Source: Magnetospirillum sp. 15-1 (GTDB taxonomy: Bacteria > Pseudomonadota > Alphaproteobacteria > Rhodospirillales > Magnetospirillaceae). From it: a DNA stretch of 64,000 bases. Shown here piece by piece: positions 30,828-38,523 of this stretch; the first letter of the stretch is position 1, and each line of letters starts with the position of its first letter. Location of the stretch: positions 1 through 64,000 of the forward strand of contig NZ_FXXN01000026.1 in the NCBI RefSeq assembly GCF_900184795.1, in the 5' to 3' direction. The notes under the pieces were generated by a model. The model worked only from the letters and a program-made list of their open reading frames with translations, was not told the origin of the DNA and did no database searches. Position numbers and translations under genes: made by a program.

Positions 30828-30862
30828 CCGCGGCGGGACGCCTTTTCGGCGTCCTGCCGCGG
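30828..30862 (-). terminator. Strong hairpin between atpE and the b' gene
   Basis: Two 15-base arms (core CCGCGGCGGGACGCC) pair with a single G-U wobble around a 5-base loop, 35 bases after the atpE stop. There is no T run. It probably stabilises the atpE 3' end or lets only part of transcription pass, so that c is made in excess. Confidence 0.6.
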
Positions 30863-30896
30863 ACCCTACCGTTCCGTAAGGAGAGACTCTTCGCTG

Positions 30897-31121
30897 TTAG
30901 GCGAAGAGGACCATCAGAGCGACGACCAGGGCGAACAGCGCAATCGCCTCGGTCACCGCGAAGCCGATCCAGCCGTACAGCTCGACATTGGCCTTGGCGG
31001 AGGGGTTGCGGCCCACGGTGGCGATCAGGTTGGCCCAGATGTTGCCCACGCCGATACCCGAACCGATCATGCCGATGGCAGCCAGACCGGCACCGATGAA
31101 CTTAGCAGCGCTCGCTTCCAT
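30897..31121 (-). CDS. atpE: ATP synthase Fo subunit c
   Basis: The 74-residue protein is a two-helix hairpin. Helix one is glycine-rich (GAGLAAIGMIGSGIGVGNIWA), the loop is VGRNPSAK, and helix two carries the proton-carrying Glu in GFAVTEAIALFALVV. It assembles into the rotor ring. The proton-type residue pattern lacks the Gln/Ser ligands seen in Na+ enzymes. A ribosome site (AAGGAGT) precedes it. Confidence 0.96.
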   Translation of the reverse strand: MEASAAKFIGAGLAAIGMIGSGIGVGNIWANLIATVGRNPSAKANVELYGWIGFAVTEAIALFALVVALMVLFA

Positions 31122-31198
31122 TTACTCAACTCCTTCAGGACAAAACGGAACAGAATGAAACTTGAAACACTCACCCGGACGATCCGCCCGGCCATCCC

Positions 31199-31942
31199 TT
31201 AGTGCATGTGGATGGCGTCGTGCAGATAGATGCAGGAGAGGATGGTGAACACATAGGCCTGCAGCAGCGCGATACCGAATTCCAGTACCGTGATGGCCGA
31301 CAGGAAGGCGAAGGGAACAACGCCCGGGATCAGGTAGAACGCGCCCAGCGACACCACGAAACCGCCCATGACCTTGAGGATGATGTGACCCACGGTCATG
31401 TTGGCGAAGAGACGGACGGCGAGGCTGAAGGGGCGCGAGAAGTACGAGATCAGCTCGATGGGGATCAGGATGACCGCCGTCGCGATGGGCGCGCCGTGCG
31501 GGAAGAACATGCGCAGGTAATGGGTGCCGTGGCGGGCGAAGCCGATGATGGTCACGCCCACGAACACCACCAGCGCCATGGCGAAGGTGACGATCACGTG
31601 GCTGGTGTAGGTGAAGCCGATCACCGGGATCGGCATCATGCCCAGCAGGTTGCCGAACAGCACAAACATGAACAGCGAGAAGATGAAGGGGAAATACTTC
31701 CGGCCTTCCTGACCCACGTTGTCGCGCAGCATTCCGGCGATGAATTCGTAGAACACCTCGGCCATGGACTGCCAGCGGCCGGGCACCAGGGCGCGGGACC
31801 GGACCGACAGAGTCAGGAACAGGGTGATCAGGCAGATGGACAGCACCATCATGGCAGAGGAATTGGTGAACGAAATGTCCACGCTCCCTACCTTGAGCGG
31901 AACCAACGGCTGGATCTTGAACTGCTCGATCGGATTAGCCAC
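31199..31942 (-). CDS. atpB: ATP synthase Fo subunit a
   Basis: The 247-residue membrane protein has the essential Arg in RPFSLAVRLFANMTVGH and the conserved QAYVF segment near its end. It forms the half-channels beside the c ring. I chose GTG at 31942 because GAGAGG sits seven bases upstream and the product begins VANPIEQF like other alphaproteobacterial subunits. The gene follows atpI by 13 bases. Confidence 0.95.
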   Translation of the reverse strand: MANPIEQFKIQPLVPLKVGSVDISFTNSSAMMVLSICLITLFLTLSVRSRALVPGRWQSMAEVFYEFIAGMLRDNVGQEGRKYFPFIFSLFMFVLFGNLLGMMPIPVIGFTYTSHVIVTFAMALVVFVGVTIIGFARHGTHYLRMFFPHGAPIATAVILIPIELISYFSRPFSLAVRLFANMTVGHIILKVMGGFVVSLGAFYLIPGVVPFAFLSAITVLEFGIALLQAYVFTILSCIYLHDAIHMH

Positions 31943-31955
31943 CGCATTGCCTCTC

Positions 31956-32324
31956 TTAATGGTCCTTCGCCGGGTCTTCCCCGGCACCCTCGGCTCTCCG
32001 CTGCGCCTGGCCCAGGCCCACCGTCTCGTCCATGCCGCGCATAAGGCGGTACACGTTCATGACGCCGGCCGCTCCGCCAAGGAGCAGGAAAACCACCATC
32101 AGCCAGGGGGCGGTCTTCAGCCAGGCGTCCAACGCCCAACCGATGCCGGTCCCCACCAGCACGCTCGTCACCAATTCGACACCGACGCGCATTCCCAGTC
32201 CCATCCCGGAAGGCGTTCCACGCTGTTCCGGTCCGCGACCTGAATCCTCTTCCTCCCGAGCGCGCGCAACGCGCAGACGGGCGTCGAGGTCATCGAAAGA
32301 CGGGGGAGTCTCGCGGTCAGCCAT
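31956..32324 (-). CDS. atpI: ATP synthase assembly protein AtpI
   Basis: The 122-residue protein has a charged N-terminus and two membrane helices (MRVGVELVTSVLVGTGIGWALD and PWLMVVFLLLGGAAGVMNVYR), which are the AtpI marks. It helps assemble the c ring and may handle Mg2+. It is first in the Fo operon, behind a good promoter at 32378-32406. Confidence 0.9.
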   Translation of the reverse strand: MADRETPPSFDDLDARLRVARAREEEDSGRGPEQRGTPSGMGLGMRVGVELVTSVLVGTGIGWALDAWLKTAPWLMVVFLLLGGAAGVMNVYRLMRGMDETVGLGQAQRRAEGAGEDPAKDH

Positions 32325-32377
32325 AGGGTCGGTCCTCGATTTCCCCCTTCTGGCCCTTTGGTGCCAAAAGCGCGGGC

Positions 32378-32406
32378 ACCATAAGGTCTGGCCCCACCCG
32401 TGTCAA
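32378..32406 (-). promoter_or_regulatory. Promoter of the ATP synthase Fo operon
   Basis: On the minus strand there is TTGACA (32406-32401), a 17-base spacer and TATGGT (32383-32378). The atpI start is about 54 bases beyond the -10 box. The -35 is a perfect consensus, as expected for a constant housekeeping operon. Confidence 0.75.
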
Positions 32407-32524
32407 GGACTCAAACCGGCAGGGGGCATCGGTCGATTTGCATTGTGAAATCAGGGGGTTTGGCGTGTCGCACTTCGCCGGATGCTGCGATGCGGCAAGA
32501 TTCTTCCCACCCGAGGGGGTGGCG

Positions 32525-32887
32525 TCAGGGCGATGGCGTCGGCGAGTCCGCGTCTTCCGCGAGGACGGCGGACAGCAGACGGATCAGATCGGGCAGGAAG
32601 AGGGTGATGGTGTCGTAGATGATGCGGGGGTCCGCACCGTCGTAATTGTGGGCCAGCACATTGCGCATTCCGATGATTCGGCGCCAGGGGACGAGTGGAT
32701 AACGCTCATGTAGGCTCACGGGGATGCGCCTCGCCGCCTCGCCGATAATTTCCAGGGCGCGGGCGGTGGCGAACTGGGTTCGAAGGTCGGCCTTGAACCG
32801 GTCCCAGTCCATGCCCTCGATGAACGACGCCGCCGTTCGGGCATGGTCGAGCATATCGACGAAGAAATCGTCGAACTCCCGGGTCAC
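32525..32887 (-). CDS. HepT-like (DUF86) toxin
   Basis: The 120-residue, all-helical protein has the HEPN/DUF86 active-site motif RX4HXY in RNVLAHNYD. In the HepT/MntA type VII system the HEPN protein is the toxic RNase and the small nucleotidyltransferase silences it by adding AMP to its Tyr. The GTG start at 32887 overlaps the stop of the nucleotidyltransferase gene (GTGA), as usual for such pairs. The target Tyr of the motif is present. Confidence 0.88.
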   Translation of the reverse strand: MTREFDDFFVDMLDHARTAASFIEGMDWDRFKADLRTQFATARALEIIGEAARRIPVSLHERYPLVPWRRIIGMRNVLAHNYDGADPRIIYDTITLFLPDLIRLLSAVLAEDADSPTPSP

Positions 32888-33177
32888 AGCGTGCGAACCT
32901 CGGCCAGGATGGTCCTGCCGATGCGAGGCTTCAGGGTCTTCTTGTTGGCCAGTTCCACCCGCAGCCCCAGGGCATCGGAGAGTTCCATCTGGAGCCCGAC
33001 GTAATCCAGCAGGGTGGTGCCCTCGTCAAACTCCACCAGGACATCCAGGTCGCTGTCCTCGTGCTGTTCGCCCCGGACGTAGGAACCGAACACTCCCATC
33101 TCCCTGAGATGATAGCGTTGCCTGAGGTCAGGTTGCATGGCCCGAAGCTGGCCGATGATGTCGTCGATGGTTCGCAT
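32884..33177 (-). CDS. MntA-like minimal nucleotidyltransferase (antitoxin)
   Basis: The 97-residue protein has the pol-beta nucleotidyltransferase motif GSYVRGEQHEDSDLDVLVEF, with the two metal-binding Asp residues in SDLDV, and a third acidic position later. I start at ATG 33177 (MRTIDDIIGQL). The open frame continues upstream but only into smc antisense. The order antitoxin then toxin with a GTGA overlap fits the MntA-HepT module. The pair sits between the atp and smc regions, with no mobile-element remnant seen beside it. Confidence 0.86.
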   Translation of the reverse strand: MRTIDDIIGQLRAMQPDLRQRYHLREMGVFGSYVRGEQHEDSDLDVLVEFDEGTTLLDYVGLQMELSDALGLRVELANKKTLKPRIGRTILAEVRTL

Positions 33178-33236
33178 GCGCGTCACCCGGTGGTCACCCG
33201 CCCGATTATAGGCCGTACCGGGGTACGCCGCCAGCC

Positions 33237-36200
33237 TTACACCACCTTGTCCCTGAGCGCCTCGGCCTGGGCGAGGTCGACGGAAACCAGTTGCGAGACG
33301 CCGCGCTCGGCCATGGTCACGCCGTACAGGCGGTCCATGCGGGCCATGGTCATGCGGTGATGGGTGACGATCAGGAAACGGGTCCTGGTCACCCCGGCGA
33401 TGCCTTCCACCAGGGAGCAGAAACGGTCGACGTTGGCGTCGTCCAGCGGCGCGTCCACCTCGTCCAGCACGCAGATGGGAGCCGGATTGGTCATGAACAC
33501 CGCGAACAGCAGGGCCAGCGCGGTCAGCGCCTGCTCGCCACCCGACAGCAGCGAAAGCTGCTGCAGCCTTTTGCCCGGCGGGCTGGCCATGATCTCCAGG
33601 CCGGCTTCCAGGGGATCGGCGGATTCGGTCAGCGCCAGATGGGCGCGGCCGCCGCCGAACAGTTTGACGAACAGATCGCGGAAATGGTGGTCCACCTCCT
33701 GGAAGCTGGCCAGCAGGCGTTCGCGTCCCTCGCGGTTGAGGTCGCCGATGGCGTGGCGCAGCTTGGCGATGGCGGCCAGCAGGTCGTCCTTTTCCGCCAC
33801 CATGCCGCCGATGCGGGTCTCCAGTTCCTCCACCTCCTGCTCGGCGCGCAGGTTGACGGGGCCCATGTTGTCGCGCTCGCGGCTCAGACGATCCAGCTTG
33901 CGCTGGAGTTCCTCGGGGTCGGGGCGCTCCTCCTCCACCAGACCGGCCACCTCGCGCAGTTGCTCCGGCGTCATGTCCAGGCGTTCGCCGATGCGCACCG
34001 CCACGGCGCGGCAAGCCTGATCGGCGGCGGAGACGGCGGCCTCGCGGCGGATACGCTCCTCGCGGGCGTTGGCCAGCAGGGCCTCGGCTTCCCGCATGCG
34101 GCGATCGGCCTCGCCCAGACGCTGCTCGGCGGCGATCAGGGCATCGGCGGCGGCCTTGCGCGCCGCCTCGGCCGCTTCCAGGCGCTCGAACAGTTCGGTC
34201 CGGCGCTTGGCGATGGTGTCGGGCAGGCTGGCGAGCCGCTCGATCTCGAGAGCGATCTCCTCGCGGCGCTCGGCCAGTTCCTCCACATGGGCCTTAGCGG
34301 CTTCGGCGCGGCTGCGCCACGACCTGGCGTCGCCGTCCAGGGCGTCCAGGCGGCGGCGGCGCTCGGCGCCTTCCCGCGCCACGCCGTCCAGGGCGGAGCG
34401 GGCCTCCACCAGGATGGAGCGGCGCTCGGCCAGGGTGGCGCGCAGCAGGTTGACCTTGTCGCGGCCGTCGCTGGATTCGGGAAAGGCGGCGACGGCATCC
34501 CGCGCCTCGGCCAGTTCGGCCTCGGCCTGGGCGTTGTCGGCGCTGGCATCGCTCCAGGCCTGGGTGGCGGCGGCCATGCGGGTCTCGAAGGCGGCGAAGC
34601 GTTGCGACAGTCTGGCGTGGGACTCGCGGGCCTTGGCGGCCTCGGCCTCGGCCTGCTTCACTGCGTCCTTGGCGCGGCGTTCGGCCTCGGCGGCCCCGTC
34701 CACCTCGCGGGTGGCGGTCTCCACCTTTTCCTCGGCCTCCTCCACCCCGATGGCGGCATCATCCAGGGCGGCTTCAAGCTCGCGCAGGCGGTTGCGCTGG
34801 GCGAGGCGCAGCGCCATGGGCGAGGGCGCACCGGCGCGGGCCACATAGCCGTCCCAGCGCCACAGGTCGCCCTCGGGGGTGACCAGACGCTGTCCCACCG
34901 CCAGCGACGGACGCAGCCTTTCGCCGCTGGCGGCATCCTTGATCACCCCCACCTGGGTGAGGCGCCGCGCCAACTGGGCGGGAGCGGCCACGAAGCGGGA
35001 CAGGGGCTCGGCCCCTTCGGGCAGGGACGGGGGATGGTCGAGCGGTCCCAGATCCTCCCAATGCAGCGGTGCCGCCGGGTCGAGGGGGGCGGAGAGGTCT
35101 TCGCCCAGGGCGGCGGCCAGGGCGGGCTCGAAGCCGGTTCGCGCCGAGACGTCGTCAAGCACCGGGCGGTGGTCGCCAGCCTTGCCCTGGGCCAGCACCT
35201 GGCGCAATCCGTCGGCCTCGGCCTGCAGGCGGGACTTGGCGGCGTTGGCGGCCTGGAAGGCGTCGCGGGCGGATTCGCGCGCCGCCAGGGCTTCCACCCG
35301 GCGTCGGTCGGCGGCTTCGGCCTGCTCCCTGGATTCCTCCAGGAATTCCAGCGTCTCCTCCAGCTCCATCTCCAGGGCGGTGAGGTCGGAGCGGTCGATG
35401 CTCTCGCCCTCCAGCTCGGCCTTCTGGCGCTCGGCCTGGGCGAGGCGCTCGGCCAGGCGGGCGAGGCGGGTCTCGCTTTCCGACAGACGGCGCAGGGCGC
35501 TGGCGCGCTCGGCGTCGGCGGCGGCCACCTCTTCCATCAGGGCGGACAATTCCTGTTCGACGGCCACCACCGCCTCGGCGGCCAGATCCACCGCCTCCTC
35601 GGCGCGCAGCTTGGCTTCGGCCTCGCCCTCGCCGGCCTCGGCCAGCAGGGCGCGCTCCTCCTCCAGCCGGGCCAGGGCCCCGGAGGCGTCGGCGGCGCGG
35701 GCGTGCTCGCGCTGCAGATCGGCGCCGGCCTGCTCCAGCCGGCGCTCCAGATCGCGGCGCAGCTCGGCGAGGCGGCCTTCCTCGGCCTCCAACTGCTCGC
35801 GCTCGGCCATGGCCTTTTGCAGCAGGGCGGCGGCCTCGGCGTCGGCGCGGCGCAGATCGGGCAGGCCGGCGGCGGTCTCCGCCTGGAAGGCCGAGGCGGC
35901 GGCGGCATGGCCTGTGGCCTCCTCCACCTTCATCTCGGATTCGCGGAAGGCCGAGCGGGCGGCATCCACGGCGACCAGGGCCTCCAGCCAGCCGAGATAC
36001 AGCACCTGGGCCTCGATGCGGCGGATCTGCTCGGACAGGGTGCGATAGCGGTTGGCCTGGCGCGCCTGCTTCTGCAGCGACTTCAACTGCTCGTCCAGGG
36101 TGGCGAGCACGTCGTCGAGGCGCGACAGGTTCAGTTCGGCGTTCTTCAGACGCAGCTCGGCCTCGTGCCGGCGGGAGTAGAGGCCGGAAATGCCCGCCGC

Positions 36201-36698
36201 CTCTTCCAGCAGCGAGCGGCGGTCGGCGGGCTTGGCGTTGATCAGGGTGCCGACCCGGCCCTGGCTGACCAGTCCCGACGAACGCGCCCCGGTGGCCGCG
36301 TCGGCGAACAGCAACTGCACGTCGCGGGCCCGGATGTCGGCGCCGTTGATGCGGTAGTTGGAACCGCTGCCCCGCTCGATGCGGCGCATCACCTCGATCT
36401 CGTCGCGGTCGAACTGGGGCGGCGCGGTCCGCGCCGTGTTGTCGAGGCCCAGCATCACCTCGGCCACGTTGCGGGCCGGGCGGCCCGACGTGCCGCCGAA
36501 GATGACGTCGTCCATCTCGCCGCCGCGCATCTGCCGGGCCGAGGTCTCGCCCATGACCCAGCGCAGCGCTTCGATGAGATTGGACTTGCCGCAGCCGTTG
36601 GGGCCGACCACGCCGGTCATGCCGGGCTCGATCAGGAGCTCCGCCGGATCGACGAAGGACTTGAAGCCCGACAGACGCAGCTTGGTGAACTGGATCAC
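33237..36698 (-). CDS. smc: Chromosome segregation SMC protein
   Basis: The 1153-residue condensin subunit has the Walker A VVGPNGCGKSNLIEAL near residue 32 and two long coiled coils around a hinge at about 480-650. The C-terminal ABC signature is LSLLSGGEQALTALA, with Walker B PICVLDEVDAPLDDANV and a final H-loop (VTHHRMTMA). With ScpA/ScpB it compacts and resolves the chromosome; those genes are not here. The start is GTG (VIQFTKLRLSGFKSF), the family's usual N-terminus. High GC makes the whole antisense strand open, but that is a shadow. Confidence 0.97.
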   Translation of the reverse strand: MIQFTKLRLSGFKSFVDPAELLIEPGMTGVVGPNGCGKSNLIEALRWVMGETSARQMRGGEMDDVIFGGTSGRPARNVAEVMLGLDNTARTAPPQFDRDEIEVMRRIERGSGSNYRINGADIRARDVQLLFADAATGARSSGLVSQGRVGTLINAKPADRRSLLEEAAGISGLYSRRHEAELRLKNAELNLSRLDDVLATLDEQLKSLQKQARQANRYRTLSEQIRRIEAQVLYLGWLEALVAVDAARSAFRESEMKVEEATGHAAAASAFQAETAAGLPDLRRADAEAAALLQKAMAEREQLEAEEGRLAELRRDLERRLEQAGADLQREHARAADASGALARLEEERALLAEAGEGEAEAKLRAEEAVDLAAEAVVAVEQELSALMEEVAAADAERASALRRLSESETRLARLAERLAQAERQKAELEGESIDRSDLTALEMELEETLEFLEESREQAEAADRRRVEALAARESARDAFQAANAAKSRLQAEADGLRQVLAQGKAGDHRPVLDDVSARTGFEPALAAALGEDLSAPLDPAAPLHWEDLGPLDHPPSLPEGAEPLSRFVAAPAQLARRLTQVGVIKDAASGERLRPSLAVGQRLVTPEGDLWRWDGYVARAGAPSPMALRLAQRNRLRELEAALDDAAIGVEEAEEKVETATREVDGAAEAERRAKDAVKQAEAEAAKARESHARLSQRFAAFETRMAAATQAWSDASADNAQAEAELAEARDAVAAFPESSDGRDKVNLLRATLAERRSILVEARSALDGVAREGAERRRRLDALDGDARSWRSRAEAAKAHVEELAERREEIALEIERLASLPDTIAKRRTELFERLEAAEAARKAAADALIAAEQRLGEADRRMREAEALLANAREERIRREAAVSAADQACRAVAVRIGERLDMTPEQLREVAGLVEEERPDPEELQRKLDRLSRERDNMGPVNLRAEQEVEELETRIGGMVAEKDDLLAAIAKLRHAIGDLNREGRERLLASFQEVDHHFRDLFVKLFGGGRAHLALTESADPLEAGLEIMASPPGKRLQQLSLLSGGEQALTALALLFAVFMTNPAPICVLDEVDAPLDDANVDRFCSLVEGIAGVTRTRFLIVTHHRMTMARMDRLYGVTMAERGVSQLVSVDLAQAEALRDKVV

Positions 36699-36763
36699 CC
36701 GTGAAACCCCTCTGGGTGAATGACGGAACGATGCGGCGACTTGATTTGTTACCGCCCCTCAGG

Positions 36764-36814
36764 CGCCGGGCGGGGCGCCCGAGGCGCCCCTTGGCTTCCG
36801 CGGCATAAGCCGCG
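36764..36814 (-). repeat. Two-hairpin dispersed repeat, copy C
   Basis: Minus-strand order: hairpin CGCGGC-TTAT-GCCGCG, linker GAAGCCAA, an 8-bp stem GGGGCGCC with a 3-base loop, tail CGCCCGGCG. It lies between the DsbA-like gene and smc and is inverted relative to copy B, on the other side of the DsbA-like gene. Confidence 0.75.
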
Positions 36815-36828
36815 CGGCGCCTTGCGCC

Positions 36829-36856
36829 TAACCCACGTCAATCATGACATGGGTTA
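36829..36856 (-). terminator. Hairpin overlapping the stop of the DsbA-like gene
   Basis: TAACCCA-C-GTCA and TGAC-A-TGGGTTA form an 11-bp stem with one mismatch and the loop ATCA. It includes the TAA stop codon. No T run follows; repeat copy C begins 15 bases further on. Confidence 0.45.
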
Positions 36857-37456
36857 TTTGGACGCGGCCTTCAGCGCCTTGTCCAACTCGTCGTAGGGAA
36901 TGGCGCCGGGGATCAGCTTGCCGGCGACGATCAGGGTGGGGGTGCTTTCCACCCCCAGCTTCTCGTTGCCTTCCTTGGCGCGCTCGTTGATGGCGTTGGC
37001 CAGGTCCTGGCGCTTCAGGCAGTCGTCCACCTTGTCCTCGCCCATGCCCGCCAGCTTGGCCAGCTTCTTCAGCTCGACCAGCGGGTTCTGCGAGTTCATC
37101 CACTTCTCCTGCTGCTCCATGATCAGGGCCAGCAGGCCGAAATAGCGGTCGGGGCCGGCGCAATGGGCGATCATCGAGGCGCCCACCGACAGGCCGCGCG
37201 GCCCCGTGGGGAAGTCGCGATAGATCAGCTTGGCCTTGCCGGTCTCGATCCACTCGGACTTGAACTTGGGCAGGGTGGTCTTGTGGAAGGTGGCGCAGTG
37301 CGGGCAGGTGGTCGAGGCATACTCGATCACCGTGATGGGGGCGTCGGGCTTACCCAGGACCTGGTCGATGGGATAGCTGAGGTCGGCGGCGACGGCGGTC
37401 TGGGTCACCAGGAACAGTGCGGCGACGGCACCGAGCAGACGAATGAGCGGCTTCAC
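36854..37456 (-). CDS. DsbA-family periplasmic thiol-disulfide protein
   Basis: The 200-residue protein has a signal peptide (LLGAVAALFLVTQTAVAA) and a thioredoxin fold with the active site CPHC in EYASTTCPHCATFH. The cis-Pro is in ESTPTLIVAG. The helical insert matches the DsbA/Com1 group that oxidises exported proteins. It lies between DUF721 and smc, a conserved order in alphaproteobacteria. The start is GTG at 37456. Further Cys in HCAGP and DDCLK suggest a second disulfide. Confidence 0.9.
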   Translation of the reverse strand: MKPLIRLLGAVAALFLVTQTAVAADLSYPIDQVLGKPDAPITVIEYASTTCPHCATFHKTTLPKFKSEWIETGKAKLIYRDFPTGPRGLSVGASMIAHCAGPDRYFGLLALIMEQQEKWMNSQNPLVELKKLAKLAGMGEDKVDDCLKRQDLANAINERAKEGNEKLGVESTPTLIVAGKLIPGAIPYDELDKALKAASK

Positions 37457-37566
37457 CTTGAGGTCCCTCCGGGAAACGGAAATCCGGGCGGGATATTAGG
37501 AGGTGAACCGCCCGCGCACAAGGAGTAGGGACTCATTTCGGGGGCGGGGCCTATGTGGGTCCGCTC

Positions 37567-37575
37567 CGCCCGGCG
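37567..37575 (+). repeat. Isolated tail of the two-hairpin repeat
   Basis: CGCCCGGCG followed by ATTG repeats the tail of copy B, 86 bases upstream of it. The preceding bases (GGGTCCGCTC) no longer form the second hairpin, so this is a decayed or partial copy. Confidence 0.4.
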
Positions 37576-37611
37576 ATTGCGGGGGCGTTGGCATATAGGC
37601 CCAAGGGGCCG

Positions 37612-37661
37612 CGCGGCTTATGCCGCGGGAGCCAAGGACCGCGGAGGCGGTCCGCCCGGCG
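37612..37661 (+). repeat. Two-hairpin dispersed repeat, copy B
   Basis: Plus-strand order: hairpin CGCGGC-TTAT-GCCGCG, linker GGAGCCAA, hairpin GGACCGC-GGAG-GCGGTCC, tail CGCCCGGCG. A short direct repeat (ATTGAGGGGC, 37662 and 37681 regions) follows. It lies between the DsbA-like gene and the small membrane protein gene. Confidence 0.75.
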
Positions 37662-37692
37662 ATTGAGGGGCCACTGATAAATTGAGGGGCTA

Positions 37693-37893
37693 CTAATAAG
37701 AAGACGGCGCCGCCGGTTGCGGAGCGGCCTGGACGGGCGGCGGCGCTTCGGCCGGTGCCTCGGACTCGTCGGGGACGCGGCCCCACAGGAACAGGATCAG
37801 CATCAGTGCCGCGACCACGGAGACGGTTACCGCGAAATAGCGGATCAGCCCGTAATCGCGGGTCATCTCGGCGAGATCCTGAAACGCATTCAT
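37693..37893 (-). CDS. Small single-pass membrane protein
   Basis: The 66-residue product has one strong membrane helix (AVTVSVVAALMLILFLWG), a charged N-terminus (MNAFQDLAEMTRDYGLIR) and a Pro/Ala/Glu-rich tail. AAGGG lies seven bases before the ATG. The composition and codon pattern look coding, and the reverse strand shows nothing better. I do not recognise a family. Its place between DUF721 and the DsbA-like gene on the same strand suggests it belongs to that unit. Confidence 0.55.
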   Translation of the reverse strand: MNAFQDLAEMTRDYGLIRYFAVTVSVVAALMLILFLWGRVPDESEAPAEAPPPVQAAPQPAAPSSY

Positions 37894-37962
37894 CGGGGCA
37901 CCCTTCGCGGCGCTCGGTGTTCCACCGACAGTATAGGGGAAGCCCTTAGGATTTGGTTAGCC

Positions 37963-38478
37963 CTATCGTCCGGCCAGCCGGCGGCCCAGGCGTTCGAGCA
38001 CCTCGCGCAGTTCCGGGTCTTCCACCTGGGCCAGCCGGTCGCCGGCCGGCAGCGGGGCGTCCGGCTGCGGCGGGGCGGCTGGGGCGGGTTTGGCCTTGGT
38101 GGTGGATTCGGGCAGCGGCCCCTGGCGCAGTTTCAGGCGCGCCACCGCCTTCCAGCCGAAATAGCCGTTGATGCGTTCGAGGATCAGCGGCTCCAGGTGC
38201 TGCATCTCCAGGGCGAAGGCCCCGGAATCCACCTTGACCACCAAGGTGCCCTCGGTGCGTTCCTTGGGGGGGAACTTGATGCTGAGCGGCAGGGTGTGGC
38301 TGGCCACCGCCGAGCCGACGATGGCCGGCCAGTCCACCACCAGGGCGCCACCGGCAAAGCCGTGGCGGCCGAAGACCGGCCGCGTCACCCGGTCGCTGGG
38401 CACGGCGATGGAGACCAGCCCGAAGGTGCGGCGCTCGTCGGAAGGTTTGGTCTCGGGCTTGGTCTTGCGGTCGGCCAT
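37963..38478 (-). CDS. DUF721 (DciA-like) protein
   Basis: The 171-residue protein matches DUF721. The core DWPAIVGSAVASHTLPLSIKFP...GTLVVKVDSGAFALEMQHLEPLILERINGYFG is the KH-like fold shared with DciA, which helps load the replicative helicase in many bacteria. The C-terminus is Pro/Ala-rich and ends in a helix (ELREVLERLGRRL). It is divergent from mutY, with 45 bases between the starts, an arrangement kept in many alphaproteobacteria. Whether this copy loads helicase is inference. Confidence 0.8.
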   Translation of the reverse strand: MADRKTKPETKPSDERRTFGLVSIAVPSDRVTRPVFGRHGFAGGALVVDWPAIVGSAVASHTLPLSIKFPPKERTEGTLVVKVDSGAFALEMQHLEPLILERINGYFGWKAVARLKLRQGPLPESTTKAKPAPAAPPQPDAPLPAGDRLAQVEDPELREVLERLGRRLAGR

Positions 38479-38523
38479 TCGCCGAGCATACCCCAGGGGC
38501 GGGATTTGCACTATGGTCGGGGC

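Noticed and set aside
33178..34014. An N-terminal extension of the MntA-like gene into smc
   Set aside because: The extension reads as Arg/Gly/Pro-rich antisense of smc. The nucleotidyltransferase family begins at the ATG at 33177.
33291..36704. A very long open frame on the strand opposite smc
   Set aside because: It is low in complexity (Gly, Gln, His, Leu), has no ribosome site and mirrors smc codon by codon. High GC keeps such antisense frames open. The same applies to long antisense frames over the kinases, clpA and the chemoreceptors.
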